A stretch of DNA of 6,187 nt from an uncultured Rhodospirillales bacterium (GCA_903928045.1 CAIYPH010000807.1:1-6187), one strand, 5' to 3'; counted from the stretch's first letter, positions 1 through 6,097 are shown. The notes: generated from the sequence alone by a model not told the origin. Made by a program: numbers and translations.

Positions 1-632
1 AGCGCACCCACCACGATGCCGGGCATGGTCAGCGGCAAGGTGACGCGCCAGAACCGCCGCAGCGGCGCCGCGCCGAGACTGTGCGCCGCCTCCTCCAGCG
101 CCGGATCGAGCCGCGCGAAACCGGCCAGCAATGCCAGCGTGGTGGTCGGCATCATGATTTCGGTGAGCCCGATCAGCACCCCCCAAACCGAGTTCATCGC
201 CCGGATCGGCCCGGTGCCGAACTGCGCGAGAATGCCGTTCACCCAGCCCCGGTCGCCGAGAATGATCATCCAGCCGAAAGTGCGCACCACCGAGCTGACC
301 AGCAGCGGCGCGATCACCAGCACCGTCAATACGCTGCGCCAGCGCGAGCGGCTGCGGAACAGGAACAGGGCGATCGGATAGGAGGCCAGCACCGACAGCA
401 CCGCCACCGATCCCGCCAGCCACACCGAGCGCCACAGCACGCCGAGATAGAAGCGGTCGGTGAAGAAGCGCATGTAGTTGCCGGCGTCCGCGCCATCGAC
501 CAGCACGCCGCCGACGCTGTGCGACAGCGACAGCCTTGCCAGCCAGGCCATCGGCAGCAGGAAGGCGACAAAGGTAATCAGCGCGGCCGGCAATAGCAAA
601 AGAGCAGGGAAGGCAAGGGCTTCTTTTTTCAA
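1..632 (-). CDS. ABC transporter permease, PotB-like (partial, runs off left edge)
   Basis: Inner-membrane permease subunit of a polyamine-type ABC importer. The visible 210 residues, read on the minus strand, begin with a hydrophobic first helix (about residues 9-30, ending FLLPMAWL). A periplasmic loop follows (about 33-65), then helices near 68-92 and 100-112. The segment VVRTFGWMIILGDRGWVN (115-132) is typical of PotB-type permeases. The cytoplasmic EAA loop is clear: E181-A-A, G187 and L199-P200 precede the next helix, and this loop contacts the ATPase. The C-terminal part is beyond the edge. The best start is a TTG at 632-630, with AAGGAAG at 648-642 as ribosome binding site nine bases upstream; no ATG lies near the N-terminus. 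An in-frame GTG at 677-675 would overlap the preceding gene and add a non-hydrophobic leader, so it is less likely. It lies 14 bases after the solute-binding protein stop, in the same operon. The start region coincides with a dispersed repeat arm. Confidence 0.92.
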   Translation of the reverse strand, partial: MKKEALAFPALLLLPAALITFVAFLLPMAWLARLSLSHSVGGVLVDGADAGNYMRFFTDRFYLGVLWRSVWLAGSVAVLSVLASYPIALFLFRSRSRWRSVLTVLVIAPLLVSSVVRTFGWMIILGDRGWVNGILAQFGTGPIRAMNSVWGVLIGLTEIMMPTTTLALLAGFARLDPALEEAAHSLGAAPLRRFWRVTLPLTMPGIVVGA

Positions 633-646
633 AAATAAGCGCTTCC
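619..646 (-). repeat. Solitary half-arm of the palindromic repeat
   Basis: On the minus strand this 28-bp stretch starts GGAAGCGCTT and ends AAAAAAGAAGC. It matches the outer end of the complete repeat at 4531-4686, with a C-to-A change in the left stem and a shortened T-run, so the hairpin is imperfect. After AAGAAGC the match stops: the expected A-run and CTTTTATCC are absent and permease coding sequence continues. The GGAAGC tip follows the solute-binding protein TAA directly. The copy therefore fills the intergenic gap and extends into the permease N-terminus. Confidence 0.8.
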
Positions 647-1705
647 TTACTGCGCCGGGATCACATCCCGGCGCCACCGCCCCGCCCACTGGTCAAGCGC
701 CCCGGCGACGAAGCCCCAATCGACCGGCACCATTTTCGTCAGCGTCGCCGGGGCCGAGGATGTCCTGGCCAGCAGCTCCGGCGCCAGCACGGCCTTCTTG
801 TTGGAGGGGCCGTAGTACATCGCCTTGGCCATCGCCACTTGCGGTTCCGGGCTCAGCGCGAAGTCGATGAACGCCTTGGCCGCCGCCGCATTGCGCGCCC
901 CGGCGACGAGGTTGATGGTATCGAGGTCGAGCACCCCGCCCTCGCGCATCACCACCGACTTCAGCTTGCCCCCCGAGCGGTCGGCGTAATACTGCGCCCG
1001 CGCGTTCCAGCCAATGCCGATGCTGGCCGCGCCGTTGATGATCATGGTGTAATTGTCGGGAGTCGCCTGCCAGGTCTGCACGTTGCCGGCGATCTTCTTC
1101 AGCGCGTCGATCACCGGGTCAACCGGCCCCTTGTAGTCCTGCCCGAGGTATTTCGCGGTCAGGATCTGCACCGAGGTGCCGATCACGTTCGGCGCCGGCG
1201 AGAAGACGATCTTGCCCTTGTTGGCGGGGTTGAGCAGATCGGCGATACCCGTCGGCGCCGGTTGCAGGTCGGCCGCGTAGATCATCACGAGATGGTCGAA
1301 ATCCATCGCCGGGCCCCACTCGCCGCCGCCGGGCGCGGCGCCCATGCGCGCCTCGTCGAAGATGTCGGCGAGGTTCGGCACCTCCTTGCGGTCGAGCGGC
1401 GCGTAGATGCCCTCGGCGTTGCCAATCCGCGAGATCGAGAAATCGATGATCGACACATCCACCTGCGGGCTCGCCTTCTGCGCCCGCAACTGGCCGAGCA
1501 TCTGCGCCGAATTGCCGCCGGCGGAGTAGATCACCTTCACCGCCGGAAACTTCGCCATGAACGGCTCGACGAAGGCCTTCATGTAATTGTCCTGGAAAGC
1601 CCCGCCATAGCCCATCAGCAAGATTTCCCCGGCCGGATCGGCGGCCCGGGCGGAGAGCGGCAGCAGCGCCGCAACGGCAAGCAACAGCCTGGTGACGGTG
1701 TTCAT
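647..1705 (-). CDS. Periplasmic ABC solute-binding protein, PotD-like family
   Basis: Ligand-capturing subunit of the importer, 352 residues. It begins with a Sec signal peptide (residues 1-21, a TRLLLAVAALLPLS core ending A-R-A) with likely cleavage before ADPAG; there is no lipobox cysteine, so the mature protein should be free in the periplasm. The first strand of the mature domain leads into YGGAF (33-37), a family hallmark. IDFSISRIGNAEG, WGPAMDFDHLVMIYAADL and, near the C-terminus, YYGPSNKKAVL match the layout of spermidine/putrescine-type binding proteins, and the length is usual. The start ATG has AGGGGG five bases upstream, and the gene begins 13 bases after the dehydrogenase stop, so the two are very probably co-transcribed. 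Family assignment is secure. The ligand is not: relatives bind polyamines, opines, aminoethylphosphonate or other small organic molecules, and nothing visible decides between them. Confidence 0.94.
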   Translation of the reverse strand: MNTVTRLLLAVAALLPLSARAADPAGEILLMGYGGAFQDNYMKAFVEPFMAKFPAVKVIYSAGGNSAQMLGQLRAQKASPQVDVSIIDFSISRIGNAEGIYAPLDRKEVPNLADIFDEARMGAAPGGGEWGPAMDFDHLVMIYAADLQPAPTGIADLLNPANKGKIVFSPAPNVIGTSVQILTAKYLGQDYKGPVDPVIDALKKIAGNVQTWQATPDNYTMIINGAASIGIGWNARAQYYADRSGGKLKSVVMREGGVLDLDTINLVAGARNAAAAKAFIDFALSPEPQVAMAKAMYYGPSNKKAVLAPELLARTSSAPATLTKMVPVDWGFVAGALDQWAGRWRRDVIPAQ

Positions 1706-1718
1706 TGGGCCCCCCTGG

Positions 1719-2750
1719 TCAATACATCATGGTCTTGTCGAGCACGTTGCGCATCTCGCCGATGCGCCCGTCGAGCCAGCACCGCAGATTGTAGCAGAAG
1801 ATATCGGTGATCTTGCGGTTTTCGGTAGTCACCGTGCTGGCGGAATGGGGGCTGATCAGCACGTTCGGGCAGTCCCACAGCGGATGCTCGGGCGGCATCG
1901 GCTCAACTGTGGCGACATCGAGCGCCGCGAAGCCGACATGGCCCGCGCGCAGGGCGTCAACCAAGGCTCCATCGTCGATCACCTGCCCGCGGGCGATGTT
2001 GACGAACGCCACCCCCGGCCGCATGGCGGCAAACGCGGCGCGGTCAATCATGCGCTCGGTCGCCGGGGTATGCGGCACCGTCACCACCACGGCATCCGCC
2101 AACTCAAGCGCGGCGTGCAACGCCTCTCCGGGCAGGATTTGATCGAACAGCGCGTTGTGGGCGCGGTCCTTTGCGGCATCGCGCCCCACGGCGATCACCC
2201 GCATGTCGAGCGCCTTGGCGAGCTTCGCGCAGCCTCGCGCCAAATCGCCGGCACCAACAATCACCAGCGTGCGCCCAGCCACCTCCTGGTAGCACGTCCG
2301 CACCCAGCGATGCGCAAGCCGCTCCGCCTCGAGCTCCCGGAAGGAGCGGAAATGCATCAGCAGCGCCATGAACACGAATTCGGCCAGCGGCCCGGCATGC
2401 ACGCCGCGCGCGGTCGTCACCAACACGTCGCGCGTATCCAACCCGAGGGTGCGCACCGCCTGGCCCACCCCGGTTGAGGTCGTCTGGATCCAGCGTAGCC
2501 GTTGGGCGAACGCCATGTCGTCGACGGCCGGCAGATCCCAGAAAACCTCCGCCTGCCCCACCATCTCGCGCCAACGCTGCTGCTGTTCCGCGCTGCGCTC
2601 GATCGGATGGCCCTTGTGGTCGGCGATATAGCGCACAGGCGGCAGCAGGTCGGGCGCGTAGAGCACGGTGAGCGCCGGATCGACGGCGCGGATGCGCGCA
2701 ACATGCTCGGCCTCGAGCGGGGATGCGATGAAAACCGTCTGTGGCGTCAT
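1719..2750 (-). CDS. D-2-hydroxyacid dehydrogenase, NAD(P)-dependent
   Basis: Cytoplasmic oxidoreductase interconverting a 2-oxo acid and a D-2-hydroxy acid with NAD(P)H; 343 residues from the chosen start. The catalytic domain is split around a Rossmann domain in the usual way. The nucleotide motif is GAGDLA (166-171), with alanine where the third glycine of GxGxxG normally sits. The catalytic triad is intact: R254 in NIARGQVID, E283 in DVATVEPMP and H302 in ISPHSAS. Strand two ends VIAVGR (185-190); the arginine there hints at NADPH preference, which is inference. ATG at 2750 is preferred because MTPQTVFIASPL matches the family's first strand and GGAGG lies 13 bases upstream. An in-frame GTG at 2786 would add 12 residues but has no clear ribosome binding site and sits just after a candidate -10 box. 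It is first in the ABC operon, suggesting it acts on the imported compound or a product of it. The exact substrate cannot be assigned. Confidence 0.94.
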   Translation of the reverse strand: MTPQTVFIASPLEAEHVARIRAVDPALTVLYAPDLLPPVRYIADHKGHPIERSAEQQQRWREMVGQAEVFWDLPAVDDMAFAQRLRWIQTTSTGVGQAVRTLGLDTRDVLVTTARGVHAGPLAEFVFMALLMHFRSFRELEAERLAHRWVRTCYQEVAGRTLVIVGAGDLARGCAKLAKALDMRVIAVGRDAAKDRAHNALFDQILPGEALHAALELADAVVVTVPHTPATERMIDRAAFAAMRPGVAFVNIARGQVIDDGALVDALRAGHVGFAALDVATVEPMPPEHPLWDCPNVLISPHSASTVTTENRKITDIFCYNLRCWLDGRIGEMRNVLDKTMMY

Positions 2751-2788
2751 GGATCGGATCTGGCCTCCGCCGCGTCGCGCGGCCACCC

Positions 2789-2816
2789 ATCTTATCGGTG
2801 TTCACTCCCGCGGCAA
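2789..2816 (-). promoter_or_regulatory. Candidate promoter of the dehydrogenase-ABC operon
   Basis: On the minus strand, TTGCCG (2816-2811) and TAAGAT (2794-2789) are separated by 16 bases. Each box matches the sigma-70 consensus at four of six positions. Transcription would start near 2782, about 32 bases before the ATG at 2750, which supports that start over the GTG at 2786. The call rests on pattern and position only. Confidence 0.35.
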
Positions 2817-2833
2817 CTCCGCGCCGCGGCGGA

Positions 2834-2861
2834 TTGGCAAGCCCCGCCCATCGTGTAACAT
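2834..2861 (+). promoter_or_regulatory. Candidate promoter of the OPT transporter gene
   Basis: TTGGCA (2834-2839) and TAACAT (2856-2861) lie 16 bases apart. They resemble sigma-70 -35 and -10 boxes (five and four matches of six). The predicted start near 2868 would give a leader of about 37 bases before the ATG at 2905. An 8-bp palindrome GCCGCGGC lies on each side (2823-2830 and 2875-2882), possibly an operator pair, although such words are common in GC-rich DNA. Confidence 0.4.
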
Positions 2862-2904
2862 CGCAGTCAATCGTGCCGCGGCGCGTCAACAGGGGGCTAA
2901 AAAC

Positions 2905-4509
2905 ATGAGTGTGTCGACCGGCCGGCATCCGGCATTCTTCAGCTTGTCCAGCCTGATCCTCATCGCACCCTTGTGCGTGCTTGGCGCCATCATCGGTACC
3001 GAGCTGATCACCACCCTCGGCATCACCACCAACTCCTCGCTGATCGGCGCCCTCGCCGGCATGGCGCTAGCCCGCCTGCCGATGGCGATCTTCTCCCACT
3101 ACAAATCCACCCACATGCAGAACCTGGCGCAGTCCGCCATTTCGGCCGCCACCTTTGGCGCCGGCAACGCGCTGCTGCTGCCCATCGGCATCCCCTTCGT
3201 ACTCGGCCGGATGGACCTAGTGATGCCGATGATGGTCGGCGTTTTCCTCGCCACGCTGCTCGACGGCTACATGCTCTACCGCATGTTCGACAGCGAGGTA
3301 TTCCCCGCCGAGGGCGCCTGGCCGCCCGGCGTCGCTGCCGCGGAGGCGATCAAGGCCGGTGATGAAGGCGGCCGCAAGGGCGTCGTCCTCCTCGGCGGCC
3401 TCGCCGTCGGCATCATCGGCTCCATCGGCCTCGGACCCATCCCCGCGATCCCCATGTCCGCTTTCGGTGTCGCCTTCATCGGCAACATCTGGGCCCTCAC
3501 CATGTTCGGCGTCGGCCTTCTCGCCCGCGGCTATTCCACCACCCTGTTCCCCTGGCTTACCCCCGATGGCGACCTCATGAAGGCCTACATCCCCCACGGC
3601 GTCATGGTCGGCGCCGGCCTCGTCGCGCTGATCCAGGTCGTCATGCTGATGTTGAAGCAGGACGGCGCCACCACCGGCACCCGCACCCCCGCCACCGAAG
3701 TCCGCCGCACCATCGTCGGCGGCACCCTCACCTACGCGCTGATCGCCGTCATCATCGCCCTGCTCGGCGGGCTCTACGCCGAAATGTCGGTCGGTATGCT
3801 GATCGCCTTCGTCATCTACGCCGCCTTCGCCGCCCTCATCCATGAGCTGATCGTCGGCCTCGCCGCCATGCATGCCGGCTGGTTCCCCGCCTTCGCGGTG
3901 GCCCTGATCACGCTCGTCATCGGCATGCTGATCGGCTTCCCCGCCCCCGCCCTTTGCCTCATGGTCGGCTTCTCCGCCGCCACCGGCCCCGCCTTCGCCG
4001 ACATGGGCTACGACCTCAAGGCCGGCTACATGCTCCGCGGCTACGGAACCGACCCCGAATTCGAGCGCGACGGCCGCCGCCAGCAGCTCTACGCCGCCCT
4101 GTTCGCCTTCGTGGTTGCCGGCATCGTCGTGCTGATCTCCTACAAAGGCTATTTCGCCGCCGGCAAAGTCGCGCCGGTCGATAAGGTCTACGTCGCCACC
4201 ATCAAGGCCGGTGCCTCTTGGGAGGTCGCCAAGCAATTGCTGATCTGGGCTATCCCCGGCGCAGTCATCCAGTTCCTCGGCGGCCCGCAGCGCCAGCTCG
4301 GCGTGCTGCTCGCCACCGGCCTGCTCCTGCTCAACCCCATCGCCGGCTGGGCCGTCCTCGTCGGCGTCGCGCTGCGCATCGTCTGGACGCGCGCAACCGC
4401 GGGCAAGCAGCAATCCGAAATGGAGGTCTTCGCCGCCGGCGTCATCGCCGGAGACGCCCTCTATGGGTTCTACGACACCACCTCGAAGACCTTCCTGCCC
4501 AAGAAGTAG
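2905..4509 (+). CDS. OPT/YSL-family (oligopeptide transporter family) membrane protein
   Basis: Polytopic inner-membrane transporter of 534 residues with about a dozen hydrophobic segments. OPT proteins are proton-coupled importers of small peptides or metal-chelate complexes in eukaryotes; substrates of most bacterial members are unknown. Three stretches support the family. FPAEGAWPPGVAAAEAIKAG (133-152) parallels the FPEG...A..LKAGE block. YIPHGVMVGAGLVALIQ (228-244) matches the conserved glycine-rich helix. PALCLMVGFSAATGPAFADM (348-367), followed by GYDLKAGYMLRG, matches the late conserved loop. The C-terminus, EVFAAGVIAGDALYGF, is also family-like. The protein is shorter than many bacterial OPT members (often above 600 residues as I recall) and I see no eukaryotic NPG motif. 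The ATG has AGGGGG eight bases upstream; an upstream in-frame start at 2668 would overlap the divergent dehydrogenase and add polar sequence, so I reject it. Family call is good; substrate unknown. Confidence 0.86.
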   Translation: MSVSTGRHPAFFSLSSLILIAPLCVLGAIIGTELITTLGITTNSSLIGALAGMALARLPMAIFSHYKSTHMQNLAQSAISAATFGAGNALLLPIGIPFVLGRMDLVMPMMVGVFLATLLDGYMLYRMFDSEVFPAEGAWPPGVAAAEAIKAGDEGGRKGVVLLGGLAVGIIGSIGLGPIPAIPMSAFGVAFIGNIWALTMFGVGLLARGYSTTLFPWLTPDGDLMKAYIPHGVMVGAGLVALIQVVMLMLKQDGATTGTRTPATEVRRTIVGGTLTYALIAVIIALLGGLYAEMSVGMLIAFVIYAAFAALIHELIVGLAAMHAGWFPAFAVALITLVIGMLIGFPAPALCLMVGFSAATGPAFADMGYDLKAGYMLRGYGTDPEFERDGRRQQLYAALFAFVVAGIVVLISYKGYFAAGKVAPVDKVYVATIKAGASWEVAKQLLIWAIPGAVIQFLGGPQRQLGVLLATGLLLLNPIAGWAVLVGVALRIVWTRATAGKQQSEMEVFAAGVIAGDALYGFYDTTSKTFLPKK

Positions 4510-4530
4510 TCCCGCGCGAGGAAGACAGGA

Positions 4531-4686
4531 GAAGGAAGCGCTTCTTTTTTGGAAAAAAAGAAGCAAAAAACTTTTATCCACTTGCTGTGCGCCGCTCCCA
4601 CCTATCCGCGGGGTGTACGCCAACGGCATCGATGGAACAGAAAGTTTTTTTGGTTCTTTTTGTTCACAAAAAGAACAGCTTCCTTC
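4531..4686. repeat. Complete 156-bp MITE-like palindromic repeat (module I)
   Basis: Two imperfect inverted ends of about 46 bp face each other around a core. Both tips read GAAGGAAGC inward. The left end has an 11-bp stem (4540-4550 with 4554-4564, loop GGA) followed by an A-run and CTTTTATCC to 4579. The right end (from 4641) has a 10-bp stem (4653-4662 with 4667-4676, loop TTCA) flanked by AAAG and a T-run. The core (4580-4640) contains the complement of TGCCGTTGGC. No transposase lies inside and I see no target-site duplication. It starts 21 bases after the OPT stop codon. The T-runs lie within the stems, so these are not textbook terminators, though an effect on RNA 3' ends is possible. 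The plus strand contains no stop triplet in any frame. I recall similar elements in Acetobacteraceae; this was not checked. Confidence 0.88.
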
Positions 4687-4754
4687 CCTGACTGACGAAC
4701 CACAGCCTTGCGCCCACCGCAGTTGCGCCACACGCCATCACCCCGCTACGACAC

Positions 4755-4768
4755 CTCCCGAACGGGAG
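4755..4768 (+). promoter_or_regulatory. 14-bp palindrome covering the presumed MFS ribosome binding site
   Basis: CTCCCGAACGGGAG is a perfect inverted repeat ending 12 bases before the MFS start codon. Its right arm, GGGAG (4764-4768), is the best Shine-Dalgarno match for that gene, so an RNA hairpin (CTCCC paired with GGGAG, loop GAAC) could hide it. The same sequence could instead be a DNA operator. The rest of the leader (4687-4754) shows no convincing promoter; TTGCGC at 4723-4728 with TACGAC at 4747-4752 is weak. Confidence 0.4.
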
Positions 4769-4780
4769 CGAAGAACAACA

Positions 4781-5968
4781 ATGAACGGCAAAATGCGGCG
4801 CAACCTTCTGCTCCTGGCCTCCTGCCAGGCGCTGGGACAGGCGGCCGGAACCATGATGTTCGCCGCCACCGCCTTATCGGTCGCCACCTTCATCGGCACC
4901 GGCAACCTCGCCACCCTGCCCATCACCATGCAGCATCTCGGCGTGATGCTGTCGGTCTTCCCCGCCGCCCTCCTCATGCAGCGCTATGGCCGCCGCTTCG
5001 GTTTCCGCCTCGGCTCCCTTGTCGGCATGCTCGGCGCCGCCCTCTGCGGCATCGGCCTGACCAACGGCAGCCTGGTGACGATGTGCGCCGGCGGCGTCGT
5101 GCTCGGCTTCTCCGTCGCCAATCTCCAGATGTACCGCTTCGCCGCGGCCGAACTTGTCCCCGGCGCGCTGCGCGCAAAGGCGATCTCCTGGGTCACCTCC
5201 GGCGGCATCGTCGCCGGCTTCATCGGCCCGAGTCTGGTGCGCCTGACCTACGACAGCTTGGTGCCGATCTACCTCGCCACCTACATCGCGATGTTCGCCA
5301 TCCACCTCATCGTGTTCGTCGTGATGTCCTTCATCGACTTCCCGCCGCCGATCGCGCCCGAGGTGGTGCAGGGCCCCCAGCGCTCGCTGCTCGAAATTGC
5401 CCGCCAGCCCACCTACATCGTCGCCGTCGCCGCCGCCATGGTCGCCTTCGGCACCATGTCCTTCCTCATGAGCGCCTCCCCGCTCGCCATCGTCGGCTGC
5501 GGCCTGCCGCAAACCGAGGCGCATTTCGTCATTTTCCTCCACGTCATGGGCATGTTCGTGCCCTCCCTCTTCACCGGCAACCTCATCAACCGCTACGGCG
5601 TGCTCCGCATCATGTCGATCGGCGGCATCATCCTCGCGCTCGCCGTCGTCCCCGCCCTGTCCGGCCAGGATGCCTGGAACTTCCGCATCGCGCTCGCCAT
5701 GGTCGGCATCGGATGGAACCTGATGTTCATCGGCGCCACCACCCTGCTCACCACCACCTACCGCCCCAGCGAACGCGGCAAGGCCCAGGCGATGAACGAC
5801 TTCCTGATGTTCAGCACCACTGCCACCTCCACCTTCCTCGCCGCCTATCTGCTCGACATCTACGGCTGGCACGTCCTCAACGCCATCGCCGTGGTTCTCG
5901 TCCTGCTCGCGCTTGGCGCTATCGCTTGGTTGCATTTTGCCCGCCGGGCAACGCCGTCGACGCTTTGA
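4781..5968 (+). CDS. MFS transporter, 12-helix
   Basis: Major facilitator superfamily secondary transporter in the inner membrane, 395 residues with a hydrophobic pattern fitting 12 helices. The loop between helices 2 and 3 reads MQRYGRRFGFRLG (66-78), a version of MFS motif A with the GRR core but no preceding aspartate. MYRFAAAE (117-124) and ISWVTSGGIVAGFIGPSLVR (135-154) form a block I recognise from a proteobacterial MFS subfamily related to sugar and drug efflux carriers. A polar cytoplasmic loop (186-208) separates the halves, and NRYGVLR (270-276) is the second-half counterpart of motif A. ATG at 4781 is chosen; ATG at 4793 (MRRNLLLL) is an alternative four residues in. Reading further upstream runs through the repeat and is rejected. 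The gene lies 271 bases after the OPT gene on the same strand, across the repeat, so co-transcription is uncertain. Substrate and direction of transport are unknown. Confidence 0.92.
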   Translation: MNGKMRRNLLLLASCQALGQAAGTMMFAATALSVATFIGTGNLATLPITMQHLGVMLSVFPAALLMQRYGRRFGFRLGSLVGMLGAALCGIGLTNGSLVTMCAGGVVLGFSVANLQMYRFAAAELVPGALRAKAISWVTSGGIVAGFIGPSLVRLTYDSLVPIYLATYIAMFAIHLIVFVVMSFIDFPPPIAPEVVQGPQRSLLEIARQPTYIVAVAAAMVAFGTMSFLMSASPLAIVGCGLPQTEAHFVIFLHVMGMFVPSLFTGNLINRYGVLRIMSIGGIILALAVVPALSGQDAWNFRIALAMVGIGWNLMFIGATTLLTTTYRPSERGKAQAMNDFLMFSTTATSTFLAAYLLDIYGWHVLNAIAVVLVLLALGAIAWLHFARRATPSTL

Positions 5969-6097
5969 AGGAAGCAGTTCTTTTTGTGAACAAAAAGAAC
6001 CAAAAAAACTTTTTCTGACTTCGTTGCCGTTGGCTTACACTCAGGGGATGGTTGGTAGTGGTACCAATCAGGCGGATAAAAGTTTTTCGCTCTTATT
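5967..6097. repeat. Second palindromic repeat (module II), inverted and truncated
   Basis: This copy is in the opposite orientation to module I. Its left end, GAAGGAAGCAGTTC onward, matches the complement of module I's right end at 45 of 46 positions, including the stem 5977-5986 with 5991-6000 (loop TGAA) and the trailing A-run with CTTT. The core keeps TGCCGTTGGC (6025-6034) and is diverged after it. The match resumes at GGATAAAAGTTTTT (6074-6087) and fades by about 6097, so the right hairpin and outer tip are missing. Gapless hand alignment gives about 105 of 131 identical positions. The first two consensus bases are the GA of the MFS stop codon TGA. Confidence 0.85.

Noticed and set aside
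839..2477. Long plus-strand ORFs opposite the solute-binding protein and dehydrogenase
   Set aside because: Arginine/histidine-rich antisense shadows without domain features; the minus-strand genes are clear.
2668..2904. Upstream extension of the OPT reading frame
   Set aside because: It would overlap the divergent dehydrogenase start and both candidate promoters and adds polar, non-family sequence. ATG 2905 has a good ribosome binding site.
2104..2928. 274-codon minus-strand ORF over the dehydrogenase
   Set aside because: It is the dehydrogenase in another frame, rich in R/G/A, with no recognisable domain.
4540..4564. Hairpin as a classical intrinsic terminator of the OPT gene
   Set aside because: The stem is A/T-rich and followed by an A-run, not a T-run, on the plus strand. 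It is better described as part of the repeat, though an effect on transcript ends cannot be excluded.
3217..4731. 504-codon minus-strand ORF opposite the OPT gene
   Set aside because: Its translation is a low-complexity G/D/E/A-rich shadow produced by GC-rich codons of the real gene, and its N-terminal part is translated repeat. No family features.
4463..4780. Upstream extension of the MFS reading frame
   Set aside because: It overlaps the end of the OPT gene out of frame and passes through the repeat, which lacks stops on this strand. The MFS protein begins properly with its first helix after 4781.
4531..6097. CRISPR array or composite transposon formed by the repeat copies
   Set aside because: The copies are too few and irregularly spaced for CRISPR. 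The gene between them is an ordinary MFS transporter with codon use like its neighbours, so there is no sign that the copies mobilise it.
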